This document shows positions 1 through 7,887 of a stretch of 64,000 bases of DNA, piece after piece (the first letter of the stretch is position 1; the number at the start of each line of letters is the position of its first letter). Source of the stretch: Polynucleobacter sp. AP-Ainpum-60-G11. GTDB taxonomy: Bacteria > Pseudomonadota > Gammaproteobacteria > Burkholderiales > Burkholderiaceae. The DNA lies in the NCBI RefSeq assembly GCF_018688375.1, contig NZ_CP061318.1, forward strand, positions 806,001-870,000, in the 5' to 3' direction. A model generated the notes under the pieces. The model was not told where the DNA came from. It searched no databases and saw only the letters and a list, made by a program, of their open reading frames with translations. The position numbers were made by a program, and so were the translations under genes.

Positions 1-140
1 ACGTCTATATTGAAGAAAGGACGGTTGATGTTCATATCAAGCGCTTACGTGCAGCCTTGGCACCCATGGACTGTGATCGCTTTATAGAAACCGTTAGAGG
101 CAGTGGCTATAGGATTACCAAGCTACCTACGGAAGTTTAA
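1..140 (+). CDS. phoB: PhoB response regulator, C-terminal fragment
   Basis: Only the last 45 codons are present; the gene begins before the window, and the reading frame enters at base 3. The translated end ([12 protein letters not shown], then [10 protein letters not shown]) is the recognition helix and wing of an OmpR/PhoB-type winged-helix DNA-binding domain. The gene directly precedes phoR, so this is most likely the phosphate regulator PhoB, which binds Pho boxes and recruits RNA polymerase under phosphate limitation. The TAA stop lies 66 bases before phoR. The receiver domain is outside the window, so the assignment rests on this C-terminal motif and on synteny. Confidence 0.85.
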   Translation, partial: VYIEERTVDVHIKRLRAALAPMDCDRFIETVRGSGYRITKLPTEV

Positions 141-206
141 TTGCCTATTTACTAGGCAGTTTTAAGGATTTTCTAGCAAGGTTTAAGGATGCTCTAAGAT
201 TGCACC

Positions 207-1505
207 ATGCTATCTGTTTTAACTAGATTTACTCTCCTCATTTGCCTCGCATTCGTGGCAGCCTATATTGCACTTGCCAATTGGGGTCCTGATATTGCCA
301 TTCCTGCGGGCTTGGTTGTTTTAGCTATTCCTTTGGTGTACTCCTACATCAATTTAGCGCGCCTACGTAAGTATGTAATCCAGGATTCCGTTGAGAATAT
401 GCCGCTACCTAGTGGATTTTGGGAAGAGGTATTTTTTCGCTTGCAGCGTTTAGTTCGCAACCTTAAGCAAGAGATTAGAACAGTCGAAAAACAGCACGAT
501 CGCTTTATTGAGGCATTTCAAGCATCGCCAAACGGTATCTTGATGCTGGATGATCAAGATCAAATTGAATGGTGCAATTCGATTGCAGAACGTTTTTTTG
601 GCCTCAATTTCAAACGCGACGTATTACAAAGAATTAATTTTTTGATTCGGCGTCCAGAATTTATTCAGTATCTTGCCAAGCGCCAGTTTGAAGATCCATT
701 GTTATTGGAGCGTATGGGTGCGGATGCCAATCTAAGCTTGATGCTTCAGGCGTTTCCATTTGGGCAAAATAGACACCTTTTGCTGGTCCAGGATGTGACT
801 GACTTGCAAAAAGCGGATGCTATGCGTCGTGACTTCGTCGCAAACGTCTCCCATGAAATGAGGACGCCTATTACGGTGCTGATGGGATTCTTAGAGACTA
901 TTCATACCTTGGATCTGGATAAAGCTCAACAAGACCAGTATTTTGAGATGATGATGTCTCAGGCTCAGAGAATGAAAAGCCTAGTTGAGGACTTATTAAC
1001 GCTCGCAAACCTTGAGGCCAATACTTTGCCAGCGCCTATGCAGTCAGTCCAAATTCCAACTTTGATGGCCTTGCTCAAGAATGATGCTGAGGCACTTTCC
1101 CAAGGTCGACATGCATTAAATTTTGAAACTTCTTCACCTTGTGACTTGATGGGTGAGGAGCGTGAGATTCTCTCTGCTTTTAGTAATTTGGTTTCAAATG
1201 CAATTCGTTACACCCCAGATGTTGGTGCTGTTACAGCAAGATGGTCCGTTAATGCTCAAGGGCAAGGTGAGTTCTCAGTTACGGATACCGGGCCAGGCAT
1301 CGCCTCTGAGCACCTATCGCGCTTAACAGAGAGATTCTATCGTGTGGATCGAAGTCGTTCTCGAGATACTGGTGGAACTGGTTTAGGCTTGGCTATCGTT
1401 AAGCATATTGCTAATCGTCATCAAGCACAGCTGATTATTGACAGTATGCCGGGCAAGGGCAGCACATTCACATTACGTTTTCCTAAAGATCGTGTAGCCT
1501 GTTGA
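207..1505 (+). CDS. phoR: Phosphate regulon sensor histidine kinase PhoR
   Basis: A 432-residue membrane histidine kinase. Two hydrophobic segments lie within the first 50 residues, followed by a PAS-like domain (about 98-200). The HisKA motif FVANVSHEMRTPI has the phospho-acceptor His near residue 216, and the HATPase_c domain shows N (LVSNAIRYTP), G1 (DTGPGI) and G2 (GGTGLGLAI) boxes. The short cytoplasmic/PAS layout with N-terminal membrane hairpin is that of PhoR, and phoB lies immediately upstream. It should phosphorylate PhoB when phosphate is low and act through the Pho boxes seen downstream in this window. The ATG at 207 is the first plausible start. Confidence 0.93.
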   Translation: MLSVLTRFTLLICLAFVAAYIALANWGPDIAIPAGLVVLAIPLVYSYINLARLRKYVIQDSVENMPLPSGFWEEVFFRLQRLVRNLKQEIRTVEKQHDRFIEAFQASPNGILMLDDQDQIEWCNSIAERFFGLNFKRDVLQRINFLIRRPEFIQYLAKRQFEDPLLLERMGADANLSLMLQAFPFGQNRHLLLVQDVTDLQKADAMRRDFVANVSHEMRTPITVLMGFLETIHTLDLDKAQQDQYFEMMMSQAQRMKSLVEDLLTLANLEANTLPAPMQSVQIPTLMALLKNDAEALSQGRHALNFETSSPCDLMGEEREILSAFSNLVSNAIRYTPDVGAVTARWSVNAQGQGEFSVTDTGPGIASEHLSRLTERFYRVDRSRSRDTGGTGLGLAIVKHIANRHQAQLIIDSMPGKGSTFTLRFPKDRVAC

Positions 1506-1520
1506 TCGGCTTATGGCACA

Positions 1521-1721
1521 TCAATCCTTTTTCTTTTTCTTTTTCTTTTTCGACTCTTTAGGTAATTTTTCTAGTTTGCCATTTGCATAAAGACACCATA
1601 CCTTGATCTCTTCAAGCAGCTCAACAAGATCCTCATATGGCAGTTTTTTAAAATCCGCCAAGCCTATTGCCCCAGACTCTTGAAGCTGTAGGATGGCGTC
1701 TTCATAGTGGTATTTGCTCAT
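1521..1721 (-). CDS. Small conserved-looking protein with poly-lysine tail
   Basis: A 66-residue protein of unknown function. Residues 1-55 are predicted helical and acidic (YHYEDAILQLQESGAIGLADF), and the C terminus is a run of eight lysines ending in Asp. The lysine run is encoded by four exact copies of a hexamer (AAAAAG on the coding strand, 1527-1550), a possible slippage site that would keep the frame. It is convergent with phoR. The gene sits between phosphate genes, but nothing in its sequence ties it to them. Coding potential is plausible from the balanced composition of the first 55 residues; no family was recognised. Confidence 0.55.
   Translation of the reverse strand: MSKYHYEDAILQLQESGAIGLADFKKLPYEDLVELLEEIKVWCLYANGKLEKLPKESKKKKKKKKD
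1527..1550. repeat. Hexanucleotide tandem repeat (4 copies)
   Basis: Four perfect copies of CTTTTT on the plus strand. They encode the Lys-Lys repeats of the minus-strand 66-residue protein. The six-base unit means that copy-number change would alter tail length without a frameshift. Confidence 0.85.
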
Positions 1722-1767
1722 TTTTAAGACCCCAGTGATAGATTGAGTTCATCCTAACAAGTTAATG

Positions 1768-1789
1768 TGACATTCCCATGTCATCTGCG
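1768..1789 (+). promoter_or_regulatory. Candidate Pho box
   Basis: TGACAT at 1768 and TGTCAT at 1779 are spaced by exactly 11 bp, the period of PhoB half-sites (consensus TGTCAT repeated every 11 bp). A further TGTCAT at 1800 is 21 bp on. The box points toward the small gene at 1807-2040. One half-site has a mismatch, so this is weaker than the plcP box. Confidence 0.45.
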
Positions 1790-1806
1790 GACATCAAGTT
1801 GTCATA

Positions 1807-2040
1807 TTGCTGCTAGATGATGTGGATGTGAACTCAAAAAACAACGAATTTCACTCAACAATTACTTGTCCCTTCTGCCTCCAATCAGAAACCTTGGGTA
1901 TTCCTGTCGGTGGCTCTCAACACCTCTATCGCTGCAGAGCTTGTAATGCCATATTGAGGCCAAAGTCTGGTGATTGCTGCATATTCTGTAGCTTTGGAAA
2001 TATTGATTGCTCCAGCTCGGAGCAAAATTTAGCGGCTTAG
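1807..2040 (+). CDS. Small Cys-rich protein with GDCC(I/V)FCS motif
   Basis: A protein of up to 77 residues with two CxxC pairs (CPFC, CRAC) and a C-terminal GDCCIFCSFG motif, which suggests zinc binding. I recall this GDCC-FCS signature from small uncharacterised proteins of Burkholderiales; no function is known to me. The longest frame starts at TTG 1807. GTG codons at 1822 and 1828 are alternatives, and 1828 would fit better if the candidate Pho box at 1768 drives a transcript starting near 1810. The next gene is ppx, about 100 bases downstream. Confidence 0.6.
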   Translation: MLLDDVDVNSKNNEFHSTITCPFCLQSETLGIPVGGSQHLYRCRACNAILRPKSGDCCIFCSFGNIDCSSSEQNLAA

Positions 2041-2072
2041 ATATTTACTAGTAGACTAAGGCCTCGTTTCAT

Positions 2073-2109
2073 GAATATGTCACGTAATTTTCATAAAATA
2101 GACATATTC
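2073..2109. promoter_or_regulatory. Inverted repeat / weak Pho-like site before ppx
   Basis: A perfect 9-bp inverted repeat, GAATATGTC (2073) and GACATATTC (2101), brackets a 19-base AT-rich spacer. Within it TGTCAC (2078) and TTTCAT (2089) are 11 bp apart, as in a degenerate Pho box. It may be an operator for ppx; which reading is right cannot be decided from the sequence. Confidence 0.35.
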
Positions 2110-2139
2110 AATTAACTTTGCTTAGCCGCTGGAAATATT

Positions 2140-3705
2140 TTGACCATCTTTAAAGACATCTCCGGAAAAAATTCATCTGACTTGGTTGCTGCTGTTGACC
2201 TTGGGTCAAATAGCTTCCGAATGTTAGTTGCTCAGGTGGTGCATACGCCTTCTGGTACGCAATTACGTCCTATTGACACCCTCCGCGAATCGGTTCGCTT
2301 GGCGGCAGGCTTAACTGATAACAAATTACTGGGTAATGATGCCTATCAGAGAGGCTTAACGGCTATCCGTCGTTTTGGTGAGCGAATTCGTGGATTTGAT
2401 CCATCAAAGGTTCGTGCTGTTGCCACCAATACGCTACGGGTTGCTAAAAATGCCCCTAGCTTTGTCAGGGATGCAGAGGAAGCTCTAGGCTTTCCAATTG
2501 AAATTATTGCTGGCGTTGAAGAAGCGCGCTTGATCTATATTGGCGCTGCTCATGAAGTTTCGGCAGTCCACGGAAATCGCTTGGTTGTGGATATTGGTGG
2601 CGGATCTACAGAGCTGATTATTGGCAAAGGCTATGAGCCAAAGCTGATGGAGAGTCTTTATATCGGCTGCGTTTCTCATAGCCTACGTTTTTTCCCTAAG
2701 GGCAATATCGATGCGCATGCTTTTAAAGAGGCCGAGCTAGCCGCTCGTCGTGAGATCCAGGTGATTGCAGGCGCCTATTTAAAAAGCGGCTGGAAGCAGG
2801 TAATTGGCTCTTCTGGAACTGCTCGCGCCTTAGCAGACCTGATCTCAGAGAATAATTTCAATGGCCAGCTTGATGAGGGTCTAACTATGGGCCGTGTCAA
2901 CGGCTCGAGTGGACTCATCACGCGCGATGGTCTCAGAGCCATGAAAAAGCATCTTCTCAAATATGAGCATATTAATGATGTTGAGCTACTGGGCCTGAAA
3001 GATGACCGCAGGTCTGTTTGGCCTGGGGGATTGGCAATTATGATTGCCGTTTTCGATGAGCTTGGTATTGATAGCATGGAAGTGACTGATGCCGCCTTAC
3101 GTATCGGTGTTTTATACGATCTCTTAGGGCGCTCTCAGCATGACGATATGCGTTTTGTCACGGTCGAGCAATTTATGCAACGTTATTCAGTTGATCGAGA
3201 GCAGGCAAAGCGAGTAGGTCAACATGCTGCCGATTTTTTAGCGCAATTACCTAAGCCAGATGCCGAGAGTAGATCAGATAATATTGCCTTACTCCAATGG
3301 GCAGCAAACTTACATGAGATTGGGCTATCCATTTCTCATAATGGCTATCACAAACATTCTGCCTATATAGCCGGGAATGCCGATATGCCAGGTTTCTCAA
3401 AAAACGATCAAGCGAGGTTGGCTGCGCTACTAATTGGACATACTGGCAAGTTAGGCAAGCTGGCAAATAATCCTAGCTTCAAAGATTGGCGCATGCTGTT
3501 TTGCTTGCGTTTGGCCCAGGCCCTATGTCGCGGCAGAAGTGACGTTAACTTTCCTAAAGTGAAAGTATCAGAGCAAGATGGATCTTATTTGGTCAGTCTT
3601 TCAAAGGAATGGGCAAAGGAGCATCCCTTAACAGAATTTAGCCTACAAAAAGAAGCGGCCGAATGGGAGCGTATCGGCCGTCCTTATAAAGTCAATTTGA
3701 AATAA
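2140..3705 (+). CDS. ppx: Exopolyphosphatase (Ppx/GppA family)
   Basis: A 521-residue Ppx/GppA phosphatase. It has the ASKHA-fold phosphate-binding loop VDLGSNSFRM near residue 20, a second nucleotide/phosphate loop VDIGGGSTELI near 150, and a C-terminal HD-like helical region containing LHEIG. It hydrolyses terminal phosphates from polyphosphate and possibly pppGpp. The only start before the first motif is TTG at 2140; no ATG occurs until codon 28, inside the conserved loop, so a TTG start is favoured. Its place between phoR and the lipid-remodelling operon, with two polyphosphate kinases nearby, supports a role in the phosphate-polyphosphate balance. Confidence 0.92.
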   Translation: MTIFKDISGKNSSDLVAAVDLGSNSFRMLVAQVVHTPSGTQLRPIDTLRESVRLAAGLTDNKLLGNDAYQRGLTAIRRFGERIRGFDPSKVRAVATNTLRVAKNAPSFVRDAEEALGFPIEIIAGVEEARLIYIGAAHEVSAVHGNRLVVDIGGGSTELIIGKGYEPKLMESLYIGCVSHSLRFFPKGNIDAHAFKEAELAARREIQVIAGAYLKSGWKQVIGSSGTARALADLISENNFNGQLDEGLTMGRVNGSSGLITRDGLRAMKKHLLKYEHINDVELLGLKDDRRSVWPGGLAIMIAVFDELGIDSMEVTDAALRIGVLYDLLGRSQHDDMRFVTVEQFMQRYSVDREQAKRVGQHAADFLAQLPKPDAESRSDNIALLQWAANLHEIGLSISHNGYHKHSAYIAGNADMPGFSKNDQARLAALLIGHTGKLGKLANNPSFKDWRMLFCLRLAQALCRGRSDVNFPKVKVSEQDGSYLVSLSKEWAKEHPLTEFSLQKEAAEWERIGRPYKVNLK

Positions 3706-3710
3706 TTTCA

Positions 3711-3737
3711 TTAGGAGGTGTATTTCAAGCCTCCTAA
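3711..3737. terminator. Hairpin between convergent ppx and olsB
   Basis: An 8-bp perfect stem, TTAGGAGG / CCTCCTAA, with an 11-base loop lies between two convergent stop codons. It may end transcription in both directions, but neither side carries a clear T run. Confidence 0.45.
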
Positions 3738-3742
3738 ACTAC

Positions 3743-4681
3743 CTAGAGTCCCAAGAAGTGCTTAGCGTAGCGTGGGTTAATCTCTGAGAGGCGTAGCATG
3801 GTTAGAACATCTGCTGTATTGAAGTCTGGATCCCAGGCAGGCGCACTGCAAATCTTTGCACCAAGCTTTAGGTAGCCTTTAATCAATGGCGGCGGCTCAA
3901 CTTCTAGGCCACCATTTAAGCGCTCTAGAGGGAGCGGCAGTCGTGGGAAAGCATGATTCTCTACCGGTGCCATTTGTTCATTGGTCAGGGAGTTATAGAG
4001 ACTCGCAGCAAAGTGGCCGCCATCACCCATAGGGATGCTTGCGCAGCCGAGCATGATCTCATAGTCATGCTTTTGCATATATTGAGCTAAGCCACTCCAG
4101 AGCGCCATGATCACTGCACCGGATCGGTAATCAGCATGGACGCATGATCTGCCCAGTTCAACCATCTTTGGGCGCAAATGATTTAAACGGGACAAGTCAA
4201 ACTCAGAGTCAGAGTACAGGCGACCAATTTCAAGCGCTTTATGAGGCGGAAGGACGCGATATGTGCCAACTACTTTTAATGATTCTTGATCGCGGATTAA
4301 GAGGTGGTCACAGTAGGCATCAAATTCATCAATATCCAGATTCTCCGCATTCTCTGGAAGTTTTGCTCCCATCTCTTCAGCGAATACCTTATAGCGCAGG
4401 CGTTGCGCTTCTTTGATTTCACTGGCGTTGCTAGCCCAGGTAATTTGAAAAGCAGGGCGCTTAGGTTTTGTCGTTGCCCTATCAATGGCTACAGGCTCAA
4501 GTGCACTCAATTCAGTGCGTGTACGTAAAGCAAATTTTTTCCCGAACAGTTTCTTGGCAATCTTTTTAGAGAATAACTTCTTGATTGCTTCGGCTTTATT
4601 CTTTTTTAACTTCTTTGGATGACCTTCAAAACGTGAGTTGAAGATATCAAATGCACCTAATGGGTTTGGAATATCAGACAT
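3743..4681 (-). CDS. olsB: L-ornithine N-acyltransferase OlsB (ornithine lipid synthesis)
   Basis: A 312-residue GNAT-fold protein of the OlsB/haemolysin-type acyltransferase family. The N-terminal 60 residues are Lys-rich. The core begins near residue 75 (ITWASNASEIKEAQRLRYKV), with VGTYRVL, ELGRSCVHADYR and the IMLGCASIP segment typical of the family. OlsB transfers a 3-hydroxyacyl chain from acyl-ACP to ornithine, giving lyso-ornithine lipid, the first step to a phosphorus-free membrane lipid. It is the last gene of the minus-strand operon plcP-agt-dgkA-olsB, and the matching O-acyltransferase (olsA) is divergent at 7057. Acyl-homoserine-lactone synthase-like GNAT proteins are more distant alternatives. 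Confidence 0.88.
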   Translation of the reverse strand: MSDIPNPLGAFDIFNSRFEGHPKKLKKNKAEAIKKLFSKKIAKKLFGKKFALRTRTELSALEPVAIDRATTKPKRPAFQITWASNASEIKEAQRLRYKVFAEEMGAKLPENAENLDIDEFDAYCDHLLIRDQESLKVVGTYRVLPPHKALEIGRLYSDSEFDLSRLNHLRPKMVELGRSCVHADYRSGAVIMALWSGLAQYMQKHDYEIMLGCASIPMGDGGHFAASLYNSLTNEQMAPVENHAFPRLPLPLERLNGGLEVEPPPLIKGYLKLGAKICSAPAWDPDFNTADVLTMLRLSEINPRYAKHFLGL

Positions 4682-4723
4682 AGTTTTCCTTAATGAATAT
4701 ATCTAAATCGTAAGCCTGCTGTA

Positions 4724-5128
4724 TTACGAATTGATGACAAGTGGAGCGCAGATCGTTACCCAAAATGCTGTTGCTATAAGCAGGGATAGCATGACAGCTG
4801 CTGAGCCAAAATCTTTTGCTCTTTTAGATAGATCGTGATGATCAAATGAAATGCGATCGATCGCTGCTTCAACGCTTGAATTTAAAAGTTCAACTACTAG
4901 AACCATCACCAGAGAAGAAATAAGGACACATTTTTCTAATGGATTGATAGGCAGGAGTAGGGCGACAGGGGATAGCACTATTAGTAAAGTGAGCTCTTGT
5001 CTAAACGCGCTCTCTTCTTTAAAGGCATAAACAAATCCACACCAGGAATTTTTCGCTGCATACCAGGCCCGTGTGAGCCCGCGATTTCCTTTGTGTGGAT
5101 TCTGATTAATGTTGTAAGGCGTAGTCAA
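4724..5128 (-). CDS. dgkA: Diacylglycerol kinase DgkA
   Basis: A 134-residue small membrane kinase with three hydrophobic helices and the family signature ELLNSSVEAAIDRI (near 83-96), together with EESAFRQEL near the N terminus. It phosphorylates diacylglycerol to phosphatidic acid in the inner membrane. It lies 42 bases upstream of olsB and 8 bases downstream of the glycosyltransferase. In this setting it would salvage the diacylglycerol that PlcP releases from phospholipids and that is not used by the glycosyltransferase. Confidence 0.93.
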   Translation of the reverse strand: MTTPYNINQNPHKGNRGLTRAWYAAKNSWCGFVYAFKEESAFRQELTLLIVLSPVALLLPINPLEKCVLISSLVMVLVVELLNSSVEAAIDRISFDHHDLSKRAKDFGSAAVMLSLLIATAFWVTICAPLVINS

Positions 5129-5136
5129 AATAGTCC

Positions 5137-6165
5137 TTAAGCTAAAGCAGTCACATGCACTTCGGGCGTTGGAACTGGCTTGAGGTGATTAACAAACTGC
5201 TCGGATGCCGCACGCCATGAGAATTTCTCAGCATGTGCTCTTGCCACTTCACGAGGAATTTTGAGTGCCTGTAGGCAAGCTTCCCGTAAGTCTTCATTCA
5301 TTGCGCCGGCTGTTGATTTGCCCAAGACATCAATAGGCCCAGTGACTGGATAGGCAGCAACTGGTGTTCCACAGGCCATTGCTTCGAGTAGTACCAAGCC
5401 AAAGGTATCGGTTTTACTTGGAAAGACGAACACATCTGCCGCTGCATAGACTTTAGCGAGCTCGTGCTGTTGTAGTACGCCAAGATAATTAATGTCAGGA
5501 TACTTTTCTTTAATTCCTGCCATGGCTGGACCATCGCCAACAACCCATTTGGATCCTGGCAAATCAATCTCTAGGAAGGCATTAATGTTCTTCTCAACCG
5601 CAACCCGACCCACGTACAGAAAGATAGGGTGAGCCGTATTCAGTGCCTTAGAGTCTTGCATTTTGAAGATATCTAAATCTACGCCTCGAGACCACAATAC
5701 GACATTGGATAGACCATACTTTTCCAGGTCATCCTTAACCACAATCGTTGGAGCCATTACTGCCATGGAGGGGCCGTGAAACCATCGAATGAAGGCATAA
5801 GTGATGGCGAGTGGGATGCCTGTGCGGGCCTTAACGTATTCAGGAAAACGGGTGTGATATGCAGTTGAAAAGGGGAGTTTGTTTTTGACTGCATATGAAC
5901 GGGCTGATAAACCTAGGGGTCCCTCTGTAGCAATATGCATTGCATCTGGAGCAAATGCTTTAATGCGACGCGCTACTTCTTTACCCGGGAAAAGGGATAG
6001 GGCAATATCTGGGTAGGTTGGACAAGGAATAGATTTAAAGCCATTCGGTGTGATCATCTCCACTTCATGACCCATGCCGATTAATTCTTCACGAGTCTGC
6101 TTCAGCGTTCTTACAACACCATTTACTTGTGGATCCCATGCATCGGTGATGATCATAATTTTCAT
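5137..6165 (-). CDS. agt: Family 4 glycosyltransferase, likely Agt (glycosyl-diacylglycerol synthesis)
   Basis: A 342-residue GT-B fold transferase. The N-terminal acceptor domain opens with MIITDAWDPQVNGVVRTL. The C-terminal GT4 donor domain shows LYVGRVAVEKNI and the EX7E-type region TFGLVLLEAMACGTPVAA. Its start overlaps the plcP stop by 4 bases (ATGA), indicating translational coupling. The pair plcP-agt is a recognised phosphate-starvation module in which PlcP makes diacylglycerol and Agt glycosylates it to glucosyl- or glucuronosyl-diacylglycerol. The donor sugar cannot be read from sequence. A mannosyltransferase acting on another lipid is an alternative. Confidence 0.82.
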   Translation of the reverse strand: MKIMIITDAWDPQVNGVVRTLKQTREELIGMGHEVEMITPNGFKSIPCPTYPDIALSLFPGKEVARRIKAFAPDAMHIATEGPLGLSARSYAVKNKLPFSTAYHTRFPEYVKARTGIPLAITYAFIRWFHGPSMAVMAPTIVVKDDLEKYGLSNVVLWSRGVDLDIFKMQDSKALNTAHPIFLYVGRVAVEKNINAFLEIDLPGSKWVVGDGPAMAGIKEKYPDINYLGVLQQHELAKVYAAADVFVFPSKTDTFGLVLLEAMACGTPVAAYPVTGPIDVLGKSTAGAMNEDLREACLQALKIPREVARAHAEKFSWRAASEQFVNHLKPVPTPEVHVTALA

Positions 6166-6971
6166 AAGGCGGCCTCTTTGATAAGTGATTCAACAGCAGG
6201 TTGAAGGGTAATTTCGGGTGTTGTAGCTGGATCACCCTTGATATGGGTCCAGTAAATAATCTTGAGTTCGCCGGTAGTAGTCTCTACTAGGGCAGAGAGG
6301 CTTTCTACCCAGTCACCATCATTACAGTAGAGTAGGCCGTCAATCTCTCTGATCTCCGCTTTGTGGATATGGCCGCAAACTACTCCATCACAGTCGCGCA
6401 AGCGGGCTTCTCTAGCCATGATGTGTTCAAAGTCGGCAATATAGCTCACTGCATTTTTAACTTGATGCTTCAAGTACTGAGAAAGCGACCAATATTGCAA
6501 GCCCATTTTGACCCGCAACATATTGAAGTAGCGGTTGATATACAAAATAAATGAGTAGAGAGAGTCTCCAACATAGGCCAACCATTTGGCGTATTGCATG
6601 ACCCCATCAAATAGATCGCCATGGGTAACCCAAAGCTTGCGACCATCTAGTGTTGTGTGAATAACTTCTTCTTGAACCTGAATATCCCCGAAGGACATAC
6701 CAAAATATTGCCTAGCTGCTTCGTCGTGATTGCCGGGAATGTAAATAACTTCAGCACCCTTACGCGCCTTACGTAATAACTTTTGTACTACATCGTTATG
6801 GGCTTGGGGCCAGTAGAAGGATTGTTTAAGTCGCCAACCATCGATAATGTCGCCAACTAGGTAGAATTTGTCAGCCTCGTTATGTTTGAGGAAGTCTAGA
6901 AGATAGTTTGCCTGACACCCTGATGTTCCTAGGTGTATGTCAGAAATCCAGATAGCTCTGTAATGCATCAT
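6162..6971 (-). CDS. plcP: PlcP-type phospholipase C (calcineurin-like phosphoesterase)
   Basis: A 269-residue metallophosphoesterase with the full set of calcineurin-like metal motifs: DIHLGT (near 11), GDIIDGW (near 41), GNHDE (near 80), THGDLFDG and CGHIHKAE. It resembles LpxH enough to be often annotated as UDP-2,3-diacylglucosamine diphosphatase. The GNHDE motif, the length and above all the coupling to a GT4 transferase, dgkA and olsB favour PlcP. PlcP is the intracellular enzyme that splits phosphatidylcholine/-glycerol-type lipids into diacylglycerol and a phospho-headgroup under phosphate limitation. A strong triple Pho box lies about 36 bases before the start codon. Confidence 0.82.
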   Translation of the reverse strand: MMHYRAIWISDIHLGTSGCQANYLLDFLKHNEADKFYLVGDIIDGWRLKQSFYWPQAHNDVVQKLLRKARKGAEVIYIPGNHDEAARQYFGMSFGDIQVQEEVIHTTLDGRKLWVTHGDLFDGVMQYAKWLAYVGDSLYSFILYINRYFNMLRVKMGLQYWSLSQYLKHQVKNAVSYIADFEHIMAREARLRDCDGVVCGHIHKAEIREIDGLLYCNDGDWVESLSALVETTTGELKIIYWTHIKGDPATTPEITLQPAVESLIKEAAL

Positions 6972-7006
6972 GAGTAGACATTTAGCCTGTGCTTTATGAA
7001 CCGCTC

Positions 7007-7034
7007 ATGACAGTTTTGAGTCAGTTTGATGACA
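7007..7034 (-). promoter_or_regulatory. Triple Pho box upstream of plcP
   Basis: Read on the minus strand, three half-sites occur at a strict 11-bp period: TGTCAT (7034-7029), TGACTC (7023-7018) and TGTCAT (7012-7007), with A/C-rich spacers as in the Pho-box consensus. A -10-like CATAAA follows about 9 bases downstream. The site lies between the divergent plcP and olsA genes and could serve both. Confidence 0.8.
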
Positions 7035-7056
7035 TGATTTATATTGATGTCAGTTT

Positions 7057-7833
7057 ATGAATAAATCTTTGCAAAACCACCGCGCCAATCGCATTTCTCG
7101 TACGCCAAGAATCTGGCGTTGGATGCAAATATGGATGCATGTCATTTGTGGCGTCTGCACACTTTCTTTTATTTTTCCTTTTTTGACCAGGGGCAATAAA
7201 GATAGAAAGATTCAAGACTGGTCAAAGCGTTTATTAAAGATATTTAATATTCAGCTCTCAGTGAGTGGTGCTAAGCTGTTGACTGACACCCCACACCTGA
7301 TTGCATCCAATCACATTTCCTGGATGGACATTCATGTGATTAACGCCTTCAGGCCGATCCGATTTGTGGCTAAATCCGAAGTTGCAAGTTGGCCAATATT
7401 TGGGTGGATGGCTAAGCAGCTCGGCACGGTATTTATCCGCCGGGACAGTTCTCGCCACGCAAGGCAGGTCGTGGGCCAAATGGCTCAGGTTTTGCAGGCC
7501 GAGTCTATTTGCATCTTTCCTGAGGGCACCTCGACCAATGGGGAGTCTGTTTTACCTTTCAGGCCTAATTTATTTGAAGGGGCAATAGTTGCCCAGGCCC
7601 CTGTCTTTCCAATGGCGATTCGCTATATTGATAGATCGACAGGAATGCGTAGCGAGGCCCCAGCGTTTATAGGAGATATGGGTTTATTAGAATCCATGGC
7701 CAATATTCTCGATGCGCGTGATTTAGAGGCAACTTTGACAATTTTGCCTTCCTACCAGCATGATTTAGGGGCTCCCATCGACAGGAAAGTGCTTGCCACT
7801 CACGCTCAGGACTTAATAGCAAAGACCATTTAA
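7057..7833 (+). CDS. olsA: Lyso-ornithine lipid O-acyltransferase (OlsA/PlsC family)
   Basis: A 258-residue membrane acyltransferase of the PlsC superfamily. It has one N-terminal hydrophobic segment (about 25-45), the catalytic HX4D motif NHISWMD (near 87), VFIRRDS, and the FPEGTS block near 153. PlsC-type enzymes make phosphatidic acid. The divergent olsB and shared Pho-box intergenic region make OlsA, which acylates lyso-ornithine lipid to ornithine lipid, the better call. OlsA proteins can have both activities. The ATG at 7057 lies 22 bases from the edge of the Pho-box array. Confidence 0.8.
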   Translation: MNKSLQNHRANRISRTPRIWRWMQIWMHVICGVCTLSFIFPFLTRGNKDRKIQDWSKRLLKIFNIQLSVSGAKLLTDTPHLIASNHISWMDIHVINAFRPIRFVAKSEVASWPIFGWMAKQLGTVFIRRDSSRHARQVVGQMAQVLQAESICIFPEGTSTNGESVLPFRPNLFEGAIVAQAPVFPMAIRYIDRSTGMRSEAPAFIGDMGLLESMANILDARDLEATLTILPSYQHDLGAPIDRKVLATHAQDLIAKTI

Positions 7834-7839
7834 TACATT

Positions 7840-7861
7840 TGTAATAAAAGTGTCATATCCT
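7840..7861 (+). promoter_or_regulatory. Candidate Pho box upstream of ppk2
   Basis: TGTAAT at 7840 and TGTCAT at 7851 are 11 bp apart, separated by the A-rich spacer typical of Pho boxes. A -10-like GATACAAA lies about 8 bases downstream. This would place the transcript start near 7878 and argues that ppk2 begins at ATG 7888 or 7897 rather than at TTG 7861. Confidence 0.6.
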
Positions 7862-7887
7862 TGGGATACAAAGCTAGTAATGGTTCA

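Noticed and set aside
6162..6971. LpxH (UDP-2,3-diacylglucosamine diphosphatase) as the primary call
   Set aside because: The motifs are shared by the superfamily, but coupling to a GT4 transferase, dgkA, olsB and a Pho box fits PlcP better.
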